Of a stretch of 64,000 nt of DNA, positions 8,627-17,309 are shown in pieces. The notes beneath the pieces are model-generated. The model ran no database searches, was not told where the DNA came from, and was given only the letters and a program-made list of their open reading frames with translations. Numbering within the stretch: position 1 is the stretch's first letter; each line of letters starts with the position of its first letter. The stretch comes from Lysinibacillus sp. OF-1 (lineage in GTDB: Bacteria > Bacillota > Bacilli > Bacillales_A > Planococcaceae): the NCBI RefSeq assembly GCF_028356935.1, contig NZ_CP102798.1, positions 4,402,001 through 4,466,000 on the forward strand. The letters are read 5' to 3'. The translations under genes were made by a program, and so were the position numbers.

Positions 8627-9336
8627 TATTTCACGTCCCTTCTTGCAAAATCGACCATGCCAGCAATATAGAGTAAAATACCAATCCCTACACCTAGCAT
8701 GACATTGATTATCGGCTCATCCCAGTGGTTCATCAATGATGGCCATTTCCATATCATCCAGTCAGGTAGAACATAGGAGGAATAAGCAAATATCACCCCA
8801 AAAATGCCTACTGTAATAGGAATTCCTTGATTATGGCTTACACTCGCAATCCACAATTGAAGTGCCAAAATAGGCAATGCTGCAAGCGCAGGGAAGTAAC
8901 TAAATTTAACTAACTCCATATAAGGAATAGATTCACCTAGATTTAAAAACAGCCCATAACTCAGCGTAAAAATCATGAGTAGTGTTGAAGACAAAAATAG
9001 TAGAATAGCTAACACAGTATATTTAGATAAATACACAGTTAATTTGGATACAGGTAATGCGATAAGCTGCTTCCAAGCGTTAGTCTCGTTTTCAATACTC
9101 GCCATGAAGGACGTTAAAATGGCAATGCCCAACACAATGGCAAGCGGTGTAAATGAATGAACATTTAGTAAATAATAGCCCCAATCATCTTCACTTTGCT
9201 GTAAGAGGTAATCCTTTCTTACTCCATAATTGACCATTTGTAGAGCGACAACACCTAAGGGACCTAAGAGCGTTAAAAACCATAATCCTTTGCGTTTGAT
9301 TTTTAAAAAATCAGCAGTTAACAGCTTGCCCATCAT
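8626..9336 (-). CDS. ABC-2 type permease, lantibiotic-immunity (MutE) type
   Basis: 236 residues, about six helices, with the paralogous motif ENETNAWKQLIALPVSKLTVYLSKY matching the next gene's YEHQSGGWKQLLALPV. The two permeases are therefore ancient duplicates. The start overlaps the ATPase stop by four bases (ATGA) and the end overlaps the next start by one base, so the three genes are translationally coupled. It is probably one half of the membrane channel of the exporter. Confidence 0.8.
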   Translation of the reverse strand: MMGKLLTADFLKIKRKGLWFLTLLGPLGVVALQMVNYGVRKDYLLQQSEDDWGYYLLNVHSFTPLAIVLGIAILTSFMASIENETNAWKQLIALPVSKLTVYLSKYTVLAILLFLSSTLLMIFTLSYGLFLNLGESIPYMELVKFSYFPALAALPILALQLWIASVSHNQGIPITVGIFGVIFAYSSYVLPDWMIWKWPSLMNHWDEPIINVMLGVGIGILLYIAGMVDFARRDVK

Positions 9337-10244
9337 ATCGCCTGCTCTCCCATCGTCATTTGCAGGAATATATCCTCCAATGAGCGTTTCTCTTCCTCCA
9401 CTCGGAATACTGAAATACCCTCCTGAACAAGAACATGGACAATATGAGCAACTTTTTCATCTGAGCATTCCTCTAATAAAATAACCCCATCTTGATAATC
9501 TGCTTTAATGCCATGGGCTAATAGAGAGCGCCATCCTTTTTCACCATTGTTCACTTTAAATAGAATCTTTGGTTGAGCAAACCTACGCATCGCCTCAATA
9601 GAATCTTGGAAAATCAATTTCCCCTTAGAAACAATCCCTACTTGAGTCGCCATTTGATCGATCTCTGATAATAAATGGCTGGAAATAATAATAGTCATGC
9701 CGTATTCCTTTGGTAGCCTTTTAATTAAATTACGAATTTCAATAATTCCTGAAGGATCCAGACCATTCGTTGGTTCATCTAAAATAAGTAATTCAGGATT
9801 ATGCAGTAGAGAAGCAGCAATACCTAGACGTTGCTTCATCCCTAACGAAAAGCCCTTTACCTTTTTATTAGCAGCTTCCTTCAAACGGACAATTTCGAGA
9901 ACTTCATCGATTCGAGATTTCGGTACACCTACTATTTTTCTTAGTGCCTCCAAATTCTCATATGCTGTTAAGTGTGGGTAGTAGGAAGGATTCTCTACTA
10001 ATGAACCTACATTGGCTAAGATTTGAATACGCTCCTTCGTAATGTCTTTTTGAAAAATTTTAATGGTACCTGTGGAAGGCTTCATTAAACCAAGAAGCAT
10101 ACGAATGGTAGTCGTTTTCCCTGCTCCATTTGGCCCTAAAAATCCGTATATTTCACCTTTTTGTATTTGTAAATTCATATTTGATACAGCTTGCTCTTTC
10201 CCAAAGTGTTTTGATAAGTTTTGTGTTTGTACGATATATTCCAA
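9333..10244 (-). CDS. ABC transporter ATPase, BcrA-like
   Basis: About 303 residues. Walker A GPNGAGKTTT, signature FSLGMKQRLGIAASLL, Walker B LLILDEPTNGLDPSG and the switch region IISSHLLSEI are all present. A roughly 80-residue C-terminal extension is typical of BcrA/lantibiotic immunity ATPases. The reading frame opens at an ATG at 10268, but the only good ribosome site (GAGGTG) serves the TTG at 10244. The upstream ATG also overlaps a -10-like TATGAT, so I prefer TTG. It is the first gene of the exporter/esterase operon. Confidence 0.85.
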   Translation of the reverse strand: MEYIVQTQNLSKHFGKEQAVSNMNLQIQKGEIYGFLGPNGAGKTTTIRMLLGLMKPSTGTIKIFQKDITKERIQILANVGSLVENPSYYPHLTAYENLEALRKIVGVPKSRIDEVLEIVRLKEAANKKVKGFSLGMKQRLGIAASLLHNPELLILDEPTNGLDPSGIIEIRNLIKRLPKEYGMTIIISSHLLSEIDQMATQVGIVSKGKLIFQDSIEAMRRFAQPKILFKVNNGEKGWRSLLAHGIKADYQDGVILLEECSDEKVAHIVHVLVQEGISVFRVEEEKRSLEDIFLQMTMGEQAI

Positions 10245-10263
10245 TGTTCTCACCTCATTTACT

Positions 10264-10319
10264 ATCATAAGAAGAAAAGGTTAAAAACAGGTATGGACCA
10301 AGTTTAAATTTTGTTTAAA
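10264..10319 (-). promoter_or_regulatory. Promoter of ABC exporter operon with direct-repeat activator sites
   Basis: Read on the minus strand, TTTAAACAAAATTTAAAC (10319-10302) contains two TTTAAAC half-sites 11 bases apart, one helical turn, as OmpR-family response regulators use. A third copy with one mismatch (TTTTAAC) begins at 10286, 33 bases from the first. TATGAT (10269-10264) is a candidate -10, 32 bases after the repeat. The same 18-base repeat, third half-site offset and -10 spacing recur before the second esterase gene at 24034. Confidence 0.65.
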
Positions 10320-10395
10320 AAACTTCTACTCTTTTTATAAGAGCCTTTCTTTTTCTGCTGCTATGCTTTCGATACAAAAAATTGTTGCATCAACA

Positions 10396-10437
10396 TAAAA
10401 AAATCTGCGAGCTTTTACTTCCCAAGCTTCGCAGATT
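10396..10437 (-). terminator. Intrinsic terminator after the two-component system
   Basis: On the minus strand AATCTGCGAAGCTT pairs with AAGCTCGCAGATT (one bulge) and is followed by a T run. The stem begins inside the last codons of the histidine kinase gene (stop at 10415-10417). It separates the regulator operon from the exporter operon, which therefore needs its own promoter. Confidence 0.8.
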
Positions 10438-11797
10438 GAATCACATTTTTTATAATAATTTTTGTGCCCGAGTGATTGGAGTTTATGTCCCATTCTAAAC
10501 CCATACCCTTTACCATTACATCAACAATGGATAAACCAATTCCTGCCCCCTTAGCATTCGATTCATTTTTCATCCCTTGACCATGGTCCTCAATCAGAAA
10601 TGCTCTGTAGCTCTCCGTTGATTCCGTTGTCACCTTTATATATTTCCCACTGTTAGCGTGACGCAATACATTTTGGAATATATTATCAAATATTCGTCCT
10701 AACCATAATGGATCAACACGCCATTCATTAGGTTCAAATGCTTGCAGTTCAATGTCGATCGTAAAACCTTCTCGCTCAAAAACTGGATACCAGGTTGTTA
10801 GATGTTCCCGCACAAACCGAATAACATTGATGTTTTTCGGTTCGAAATTATATTTACTTGCCATTAACAATGTATAGGACATTAGATTTTCGATTAAAGC
10901 ATCAATATTCACTATAGATGTTTCCATTGCCTTCAAAGCTTGTTTGCCTTCCTCTGACAAGGTTTCTTTGCTAATCGTATAGGACTGGGCTCTTACTTTT
11001 GTTAACGGTGTCCGTAAATCATGTGATAAATTGGCAATCAGTTCCCGTCTTAGCTGTTCTTCCTTCTGTTGACGCTGTTTACTATCTCTCAGCTCGCAAA
11101 CCATTCTGTTAAAGCTATGCTCTAATTGCCCAATTTCATCCCGCTTTTTCACATGAATCTCAATAGGTAGACCGTCTACATCACGTATCTCCATGGCCTC
11201 TTGGAGATGTAATAATCTTTTTCGGATTCCTTTGAAAAATAAAAGCGAAACGACAATAAAAAATAAAATAACGGCAATTACACCAAAAAGTAAGAAGCTA
11301 CCATAGTTATCATAGACCTTAATAAGCGGTGGATTAAAGGCTTCCCTTGAAATCTCTAATACAATAAAGCCATTTGATACATCACCGCCTAAGAAAGCCA
11401 TAACAGTAAATGGATTACCTCCATAGCGTTCCTTTATAAATTGAGTTGTATAGGCTGGTGTCCATTTTGTTGGTAACTGCTCCTTCACATTGACAGAAGT
11501 CAGGAGATTGCCCTCTTCACTTACCCAAAACATAGAGGCTGTAGGATATTGCTCTTGCCATTTTTGAAAAAACTCGGCAACAGTATGATCTGAAGCTTGT
11601 TTTATGTTGTTGGCCTCTGTATGCCATTGCTCCTCGATTTCACTTTCCAGAAGAACATCACTTGAAAATTCTCCAGACGCTGTTTTTGTAATGCCTAACA
11701 CGAAAATCGCAACACCCAGATAGGATATTTGCACAATTGATATGGCTAATAAAATAATTAGCATATATTTTGCTAATAGTGATCGGAAAAATTTCAT
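10415..11797 (-). CDS. Sensor histidine kinase (HAMP, HisKA, HATPase)
   Basis: 460 residues. Membrane helix 1 is at about 10-35, an extracytoplasmic sensor region of about 130 residues at 36-165, membrane helix 2 at about 167-188, HAMP at about 190-240, and HisKA with phospho-accepting His259 in LIANLSHDLRTPLTKV. The ATPase domain has FDNIFQNVLRHA and KGAGIGLSIVDVM. It autophosphorylates on sensing an external signal and passes the phosphate to the regulator encoded just upstream, whose stop it overlaps by four bases (ATGA). The long sensor loop differs from the short-loop BceS kinases that sense through their transporter, so it may detect its signal directly. Confidence 0.88.
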   Translation of the reverse strand: MKFFRSLLAKYMLIILLAISIVQISYLGVAIFVLGITKTASGEFSSDVLLESEIEEQWHTEANNIKQASDHTVAEFFQKWQEQYPTASMFWVSEEGNLLTSVNVKEQLPTKWTPAYTTQFIKERYGGNPFTVMAFLGGDVSNGFIVLEISREAFNPPLIKVYDNYGSFLLFGVIAVILFFIVVSLLFFKGIRKRLLHLQEAMEIRDVDGLPIEIHVKKRDEIGQLEHSFNRMVCELRDSKQRQQKEEQLRRELIANLSHDLRTPLTKVRAQSYTISKETLSEEGKQALKAMETSIVNIDALIENLMSYTLLMASKYNFEPKNINVIRFVREHLTTWYPVFEREGFTIDIELQAFEPNEWRVDPLWLGRIFDNIFQNVLRHANSGKYIKVTTESTESYRAFLIEDHGQGMKNESNAKGAGIGLSIVDVMVKGMGLEWDINSNHSGTKIIIKNVIQSAKLGK

Positions 11798-12462
11798 AGT
11801 TTCACCCTATAGCCTATACCTCGAATTGTTTCGATAATCAGAGGCTTTGCAGGATTTACTTCAATCTTTTCTCTTAAGTAACGGATATGTACCATCAATG
11901 TTTTATCACCTTCTATATAACTCTCACCCCAAACACCCTCATAGAGTTGTTCCTTCGTTAAAATTTGATTGAGGTGACGTATAAAATACTGCAATAAATA
12001 AAATTGTTTACCAGTCAAAAGAATTTCTTCTTCATCCAATGTATTGATAATTCGCATATCTTTCGTATAAATTTTTAGGTGCTTCAATGCTAGGACATCA
12101 TCATTTTTTTGATATCTTCTCAGTAATACTTCAAGCCTTGCTACTAGTTCATCGGGGTGGAATGGCTTTGTTACATAATCATCAGCGAAGTGGAGCCCTT
12201 CAATTTTATCCTCAATAGCCGTTCGAGCTGATAACATTAATATTGGTAAGTCCTTATTTTCTCGTTTAATTCTTTTGCCAATGGAGAAACCATCTAAGCC
12301 AGGTAGCATCACATCCAATATAGCAATATCCTTTGAGGCAATATGTTGCTCAAGATCTTCTCCAGACTCTAACCAGGTTACTTCATAGCCTCTTTCAGTT
12401 AATTCCTTACTGACCCATTGCCCTATTTCTTTTTCATCTTCTATGTACAATATACGAATCAA
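11794..12462 (-). CDS. OmpR-family response regulator
   Basis: 222 residues. The receiver domain (1-115) has the acidic pair ED at 8-9, phospho-acceptor Asp50 in AILDVMLPGLDG, and the conserved Lys in YVTKPF. A winged-helix DNA-binding domain (about 125-220) ends in GIGYRVKL. The start is a TTG with AAGGAGGGTGA upstream. It is the first gene of the two-component operon. Likely targets are the exporter operon starting at 10244 and, from a shared direct repeat, the esterase gene at 24122; this is inference. Confidence 0.88.
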   Translation of the reverse strand: MIRILYIEDEKEIGQWVSKELTERGYEVTWLESGEDLEQHIASKDIAILDVMLPGLDGFSIGKRIKRENKDLPILMLSARTAIEDKIEGLHFADDYVTKPFHPDELVARLEVLLRRYQKNDDVLALKHLKIYTKDMRIINTLDEEEILLTGKQFYLLQYFIRHLNQILTKEQLYEGVWGESYIEGDKTLMVHIRYLREKIEVNPAKPLIIETIRGIGYRVKL

Positions 12463-12696
12463 TGGTCACCCTCCTTATTACTAATTAAAAATTATATTAA
12501 AATACCATATTTTGCATTATACATTTAATTAGAAATTAAAAACAATATAAATCCCATACATGGTTATTATAGGGTAAAATCTTATTAATTGTGGGAATAG
12601 GCAGGTATACATACAAAATCCTACTGCCCTGTGGATGAAAAGATTCTTTACTTGTCTAAAGCTGCTCAAAACTTAGGATATTTAACAGTTCATGCA

Positions 12697-12733
12697 AAAG
12701 AGAGCAAACTAATGTTTCTAGTTTGCTCTCTTT
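12697..12733. terminator. Strong bidirectional hairpin terminator
   Basis: A perfect 13-base stem AAAGAGAGCAAAC / GTTTGCTCTCTTT with an 11-base loop. It lies nine bases beyond the end of the minus-strand glyoxalase-like gene, with A/T runs on both sides. Confidence 0.8.
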
Positions 12734-12741
12734 TTGGATTA

Positions 12742-13182
12742 TTATTGAATAATCAGCATATCATTTTCATCAAACTGCCACATGTCACCATAGGCTACTT
12801 CCCAGTAGTAGCCATTTGGATCTTGGAAATAGCCACTATAGCCTCCCCAAAACACAGTTTCTGGCTCTTTCACAATTGTCGCTCCAGCCTCTTTTGCTAA
12901 TGCAAATACACGATCCACTTCTTCTTTTGTTTTACCATTATAGGCAAGTGTAATTCCGCCAAAGCCACGGCCAATTTCTGGTGGGTTGGCTTCATTGATG
13001 TCTTTGACTAAGCGTTCAATTGGAAAAAGCGATATTTTCGTTCCTCCATTATTAAAGAACATCACATCTGGATTCGTTTCATCCCCGTACACGACTATCT
13101 CAAAGCCAAGCCCCTCTCGATAAAATGCTAGTGATTCCACCATATCTATAACACCTAATGTGATTAAATTTAACCGATTCAT
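12742..13182 (-). CDS. VOC-superfamily (glyoxalase/bleomycin-resistance-like) protein
   Basis: 146 residues with two beta-alpha-beta-beta-beta VOC modules. It opens with the strand NLITLGVIDMVESLAFYREGLGF and ends with SGYFQDPNGYYWEVAY, where the terminal Glu is the usual metal ligand. VOC proteins can be lyases, dioxygenases or antibiotic-binding proteins; nothing here fixes the substrate. AAAGGGG precedes the ATG. It is a single-gene unit bounded by a terminator. Confidence 0.75.
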   Translation of the reverse strand: MNRLNLITLGVIDMVESLAFYREGLGFEIVVYGDETNPDVMFFNNGGTKISLFPIERLVKDINEANPPEIGRGFGGITLAYNGKTKEEVDRVFALAKEAGATIVKEPETVFWGGYSGYFQDPNGYYWEVAYGDMWQFDENDMLIIQ

Positions 13183-13265
13183 CTTCCAATTCCCCTTTAT
13201 AAAGTTTTACTATTTTTAGTTTAAATTCGCTATCCAACAAAAATTCCCTTTATTACAGAAAAAAG

Positions 13266-13409
13266 TCATTCATTTACTTCAGTCCAAATACTCTTTATAC
13301 AGGCAATTGTCATTCCATAGCGCCCCATATTTTTCTGATTAGAAGATGCGTGACCAATTAGGGGCTTACCATTTTGTTTAATAGCAAAATTTTTTATTCC
13401 TCTAACCAT
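13266..13409 (-). CDS. Possible small ORF or gene remnant of unknown function
   Basis: A 47-codon minus-strand frame (MVRGIKNFAIKQNGKPLIGH... IKSIWTEVNE) has protein-like composition and stays open about ten codons upstream of the ATG. It lies in a 350-base gap between the VOC gene and the aldo/keto reductase. There is only a weak ribosome site. It may be a short real gene or the 3' remnant of a lost one. I do not recognise it. The rest of this gap holds nothing obvious besides the promoter region of the next gene. Confidence 0.25.
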   Translation of the reverse strand: MVRGIKNFAIKQNGKPLIGHASSNQKNMGRYGMTIACIKSIWTEVNE

Positions 13410-13532
13410 TGTCAGCTCACAAAAGTTACCTCGACGTTTCTATGAAACAAAAATGTGCGTACTTTTTTTCACCTTATCGAAACATCATAATGAAAAAGCA
13501 ATCAAGCAAACTCACATATTGGAGGAATAAAA

Positions 13533-14378
13533 ATGATTACTCATTTACAAGATACAATCACATTAAATAATGGCTTACAAATGCCTGGTATGGGTTTAGG
13601 TGTTTTCCAAGTAGCGAATGGCGCTACTGCAGAAATGGTCAAAAACGCCATCGAGGTCGGCTATCGAAGCATCGATACAGCTGCTATTTATGGCAATGAA
13701 GAAGGTGTAGGAGAAGGTATTAAACAGGCACTAACATCCACTAGTTTACAACGTGAAGACCTGTTTATTACATCAAAAGTGTGGAACGATGGATTAAGCT
13801 ATGAGGAAACTATTACAGCCTATGAAAAGAGTTTAGAAAAACTGGGTTTAGATTATCTAGATCTTTATCTTATTCATTGGCCAGGTAAAGATAAATATAC
13901 TGACTCTTGGAAGGCTCTAGAAGACTTATATGATCAAGGTAAGATAAAAGCAATTGGCGTATGTAATTTCACAGCCTCACACTTGCAAAACTTACTATCA
14001 TTTGCTCGCATTAAGCCTGTTATCAATCAAGTGGAATTTCATCCACGCTTACAGCAAGCTGAGCTTCATTCATTCTGTAATAACCACCAAATTCAACTGG
14101 AGGCTTGGGCACCTTTAATGCAAGGTGGGCTTCTTGAAGATGAAACGATTTCGAAAATCGCAATAAAATATGGAAAATCTAATGCTCAAGTTATTTTGCG
14201 CTGGGATGTACAAAACGGCATTATTGCGATTCCAAAATCTGTGCGTCGAGAACGCATGCTACAAAATGCTGATATCTTCGACTTCCTTCTAACAGACGAA
14301 GAAATGGCTACAATCAATGCGATGAATCTTGAACAGCGTGTCGGACCGAATCCAAATAAATTCGACTTTGCTCTATAA
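13533..14378 (+). CDS. Aldo/keto reductase, AKR5 type (YvgN/YtbE-like)
   Basis: 281 residues, the length of NADPH-dependent glyoxal/methylglyoxal reductases. The catalytic tetrad is visible: Asp in IDTAAIYGNEEG, Tyr in the same motif, Lys in ITSKVWN and His in YLIHWPG. The NADP-binding segment IAIPKSVRRERM is present near residue 230. It probably reduces reactive aldehydes in the cytoplasm. TTGGAGGA precedes the ATG. It is monocistronic, with a terminator 15 bases after the stop. The neighbouring VOC protein and HxlR/MFS pair fit an electrophile-stress theme, but this is context only. Confidence 0.85.
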   Translation: MITHLQDTITLNNGLQMPGMGLGVFQVANGATAEMVKNAIEVGYRSIDTAAIYGNEEGVGEGIKQALTSTSLQREDLFITSKVWNDGLSYEETITAYEKSLEKLGLDYLDLYLIHWPGKDKYTDSWKALEDLYDQGKIKAIGVCNFTASHLQNLLSFARIKPVINQVEFHPRLQQAELHSFCNNHQIQLEAWAPLMQGGLLEDETISKIAIKYGKSNAQVILRWDVQNGIIAIPKSVRRERMLQNADIFDFLLTDEEMATINAMNLEQRVGPNPNKFDFAL

Positions 14379-14392
14379 GCATAAAAAGAGGA

Positions 14393-14424
14393 AAAGAGAC
14401 TGTCTTACATGTGACAGTCTCTTT
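14393..14424. terminator. Bidirectional terminator
   Basis: A 12-base perfect stem AAAGAGACTGTC / GACAGTCTCTTT between the reductase and the convergent HxlR gene. Confidence 0.8.
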
Positions 14425-14433
14425 CTCCCCTCA

Positions 14434-14817
14434 TTACGATGTTTGCTGCATTGCGATATCTTCATCACGTTGTTTTAACAGTACATCTTCACCTTTATCC
14501 TGTAATAATTCAACATGCTTTTCGCCCCAAGTGCAAAGCATGTTCAGAATAGGTTCCATCCCTTGTCCATAGGTCGTTAATGAATATTCGACTTTTGGTG
14601 GTACTTGATTGAAGACCTTTCGATGAATTAATCCAGCCTGCTCTAGCTCTCTTAATTGACTTGTAAGCATTTTTTGAGAAATACCCGGAATTAATCGGCG
14701 AAACTCATTTGTTCGAATTTTACCATGGTGGTTTAAATGACAAAGAATGACTGGTTTCCATTTACCGCCGATAACTTCAAGCGTAGCTTCAACACCAATA
14801 TTATAAACTTTTTGCAT
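14434..14817 (-). CDS. HxlR-family transcriptional regulator
   Basis: 127 residues. The winged helix contains the HxlR hallmark LEVIGGKWKPVILCHL near residues 13-28, RRLIPGISQKMLTSQLRELEQAGLI as recognition helix and wing, and YSLTTYGQGMEPIL. HxlR proteins often sense aldehydes, quinones or disulfide stress through a Cys; one Cys is present in VILCHL and another in NMLCTWGE. It is divergent from an MFS transporter 109 bases away, which is the likely target, with a palindromic site between them. Confidence 0.85.
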   Translation of the reverse strand: MQKVYNIGVEATLEVIGGKWKPVILCHLNHHGKIRTNEFRRLIPGISQKMLTSQLRELEQAGLIHRKVFNQVPPKVEYSLTTYGQGMEPILNMLCTWGEKHVELLQDKGEDVLLKQRDEDIAMQQTS

Positions 14818-14851
14818 TGTGACCCCCTGTAATATTTAAAAGTAACTAAAA

Positions 14852-14888
14852 GTACCGTACATATCTTTTAGGTATGTATGAATAGTAC
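14852..14888. promoter_or_regulatory. Candidate HxlR operator in divergent promoter region
   Basis: TACATA (14858-14863) and TATGTA (14873-14878) form an inverted repeat with a 9-base spacer, flanked symmetrically by GTAC on each side (14852 and 14885). It lies midway between the HxlR gene and the divergent MFS gene. The assignment as operator is inferred from position and symmetry. Confidence 0.45.
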
Positions 14889-14926
14889 TACACACAATAA
14901 AAAAAATCAAAGGAGATTTTAATAGT

Positions 14927-16111
14927 ATGTCAAAATCAAAAGAGTCAAGTGCTAAATTAACCTTACTAGCTCTTGCAATCAGTGCATTCGGTATAGGTTC
15001 CACTGAATTTATCAGCGTTGGACTTCTACCATTAATTACAGATGACTTTGGTATCTCTCTAAGCACAGCTGGCTTAACCGTTTCTATATATGCACTAGGG
15101 GTAACTGTTGGAGCTCCATTATTAACAGCCTTAACATCACGCCTTAGTCGAAAAACCGTATTATTGCTTGTCATGACCATCTTTATAGTAGGTAACTTAG
15201 CAGTCGCTTTAGCACCTAATTTCTCTTTATTATTAATCGGACGTATTATTTCAGCATTAGCACACGGTGTGTTTATGTCCATCGCTTCCGTTATAGCGGC
15301 TGATGTAGTGGAACCAAATAAACGAGCCAGTGCTATTGCCTTTATGTTTACAGGCTTAACTTTGGCTACTGTAACAGGTGTTCCACTTGGTACATTTATT
15401 GGTCAAGTAACAGACTGGCGGATGTCGTTCATCTTTATCGTCGTCATTGGGATTATCGGTTTAATTAGTAATGCGATCTTAGTACCTAACCAATTGTCGA
15501 AAGGCAATCCTATCTCTATTCGTGATATTGGCAAAGTATTAGGCAATATTCGCATGATTTTAATATTGTTCATTACCGCAATTGGATACGGTGGTGCCTT
15601 TGTTGTCTACACATATATTTCACCTATTTTAGAGCAATATATGGGGTATTCTCCTCATGCAGTAGTCATTATTTTAGTGGTCTATGGTATTTGCGTTGCG
15701 ATCGGTAATACATTAGGTGGTCATTTTGCTAATCATAATCCGCTACGTTCTATCTTTATTATTTTTGTAGGACTTGCCTTGGCGTTGCTCGGCATTGGCT
15801 TCATGCTCGAATCACCTATTATCGGATTAATCATGGTATTAGTAATGGGCTTATTTATGTTTATGAATGTCCCAGGATTGCAGCTATATGCTGTTCTACT
15901 GTCTGAAAAATATGTACCATCAGCTATTTCTATGGCCTCAGCATTAAATATTTCTGCCTTCAACATTGGTATATTTTTAGGGTCCTATATTGGGGGCTTT
16001 ATTATTCACCATCAATCATTAGCGCATACTCCCTTGTATGGATTTTTAATGGTTATGCTGGCAGCAATTGTTACATTAGTCTGGTACATTTTCGATAATA
16101 AAAAACAATAG
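14927..16111 (+). CDS. MFS efflux transporter, DHA1 (AraJ/PbuE-like)
   Basis: 394 residues with 12 predicted helices. The N-terminal FGIGSTEFISVGLLPLI is the typical opening of this purine/arabinose/drug efflux subfamily, with LTSRLSRKTVLL as the loop 2-3 motif. It exports small hydrophilic or drug-like compounds by proton antiport. AAAGGAGA precedes the ATG. It is divergent from the HxlR regulator, which probably represses it. No clear terminator follows before the Fur-regulated gene 160 bases downstream. Confidence 0.83.
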   Translation: MSKSKESSAKLTLLALAISAFGIGSTEFISVGLLPLITDDFGISLSTAGLTVSIYALGVTVGAPLLTALTSRLSRKTVLLLVMTIFIVGNLAVALAPNFSLLLIGRIISALAHGVFMSIASVIAADVVEPNKRASAIAFMFTGLTLATVTGVPLGTFIGQVTDWRMSFIFIVVIGIIGLISNAILVPNQLSKGNPISIRDIGKVLGNIRMILILFITAIGYGGAFVVYTYISPILEQYMGYSPHAVVIILVVYGICVAIGNTLGGHFANHNPLRSIFIIFVGLALALLGIGFMLESPIIGLIMVLVMGLFMFMNVPGLQLYAVLLSEKYVPSAISMASALNISAFNIGIFLGSYIGGFIIHHQSLAHTPLYGFLMVMLAAIVTLVWYIFDNKKQ

Positions 16112-16200
16112 GAAGTCAAATTTCATTTTGTATAAAAAAGAAGTAGAGAATGTGTATTGTTTGTTGATATGTTGTGTCCTATAATTTACTTGAATCAAAC

Positions 16201-16219
16201 GAGAATGATTATCATTCTA
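16201..16219 (+). promoter_or_regulatory. Fur box upstream of siderophore-binding lipoprotein
   Basis: GAGAATGATTATCATTCTA matches 15 of 19 positions of the Fur consensus GATAATGATAATCATTATC. It lies 52 bases before the start codon at 16271, as expected for iron-repressed promoters. Confidence 0.85.
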
Positions 16220-16270
16220 GGTTGAGATGACATTCTTACTGTTTTAGTAAATTAATAGGAGTGAATAACA

Positions 16271-17221
16271 ATGCGTAGAGGTCGATATTTTTCATTTGTC
16301 CTTTTACTTGCACTAATGTTCGTGTTAGGTGCCTGTGGCTCAAATGAAGTAAAAGAGGATACAGCGAAAGAAGATCAATCAACTAAAGATACAAGAATTG
16401 TAGAAGATGAGTTTGGAAAAGTAGAAATTCCTACAAACCCACAGCGTGTAGCTGCTATCTATATGGAAGATTATTTAACTGCCTTGGATGTAAAACCTGT
16501 TGTGCAATGGTATCACCCATCATGGGGTAAACAGGACTATTTAGGATTAGATGTTCCTGAGTTCGACATTACTGGTAGTATGGAAACATTACTACAAGCT
16601 AAGCCTGATTTAATCATTGTGGATGGCGCCGCGGATAAGGCAAAATATGAAGAATACTCAAAGATTGCACCTACTTACCGCTTAAAAGAAGATATTCTAC
16701 AAAATCCACGTGAAATTGTAAAAACAATAGCTGATGTTTTAAATATTCCTGATAAAGCAAAGGAAATCGTTGACAAATATGAGCAACGTGTATCCGATTT
16801 AAAAGCAAAATTAGATGAATCAATTGGAGACGAAACAGTTGCTGTTGTACGTCTAAATGTCGCAGATAATACATTAGCTTTATTTGGCATTAAAAATCGC
16901 TACACTGGCTATATTTACACAGAAACGGGCTTGACACCACATCCGTTAGCACGTGATATGACAGAGTTTCATGAAGTCTTATCAGAAGAGGCTATTCCAG
17001 AGCTAGATGCGGATCATATCATCCTTTTCCCTTCAAATGGCACTTGGGATTCGGAAGAAAATCAAGAAGCGATTAAATGGTTAGATAGTACACTATGGAA
17101 AACAGTACCTGCTGTTAAAAATGGGCATGTCTATATTGCGGATCGAACATATTGGCAGTCTGGAGCTATCACAGCTAACCTGCTGAAATATGATGATCTT
17201 GAGAAATGGTTCGTGAAATAA
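16271..17221 (+). CDS. Iron-siderophore ABC transporter substrate-binding lipoprotein (FeuA/FecB-like)
   Basis: 316 residues with a lipoprotein signal and lipobox LGAC (residues about 18-21). The periplasmic-binding fold TroA/FecB class is shown by TNPQRVAAIYMEDYLTALDVKP near the mature N-terminus, KPDLIIVDG, and the closing VYIADRTYWQSGA. It captures a ferric siderophore outside the membrane for an FecCD permease and ATPase, which are not adjacent. A Fur box controls it. The segment YHPSWGKQDYLGL is almost repeated in the downstream Btr-like regulator, so the two genes share an ancestor and probably a ligand. Confidence 0.88.
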   Translation: MRRGRYFSFVLLLALMFVLGACGSNEVKEDTAKEDQSTKDTRIVEDEFGKVEIPTNPQRVAAIYMEDYLTALDVKPVVQWYHPSWGKQDYLGLDVPEFDITGSMETLLQAKPDLIIVDGAADKAKYEEYSKIAPTYRLKEDILQNPREIVKTIADVLNIPDKAKEIVDKYEQRVSDLKAKLDESIGDETVAVVRLNVADNTLALFGIKNRYTGYIYTETGLTPHPLARDMTEFHEVLSEEAIPELDADHIILFPSNGTWDSEENQEAIKWLDSTLWKTVPAVKNGHVYIADRTYWQSGAITANLLKYDDLEKWFVK

Positions 17222-17227
17222 TTTTCA

Positions 17228-17256
17228 AAAGAAAGCTCTTTATGAGGGCTTTCTTT
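17228..17256 (+). terminator. Terminator of the siderophore-binding gene
   Basis: AAAGAAAGC pairs with GCTTTCTTT across a short loop, six bases after the stop codon. A near-identical but stronger hairpin recurs at 17801-17828. Confidence 0.65.
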
Positions 17257-17309
17257 GCATAGCGTTGAAAAACAAAACCATCCATAAAATTTTTGTGAAA
17301 GATGAAAAT

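Noticed and set aside
12631-12900. 89-codon plus-strand ORF
   Set aside because: It runs across the terminator at 12697 and is antisense to the VOC gene.
13266-13409. Treating the small minus-strand ORF as a confident gene
   Set aside because: No convincing ribosome site and no recognised family; kept only as a low-confidence feature.
14836-15282. 148-codon minus-strand ORF
   Set aside because: Fully antisense to the MFS gene at 14927, with shadow-frame composition and no family match.
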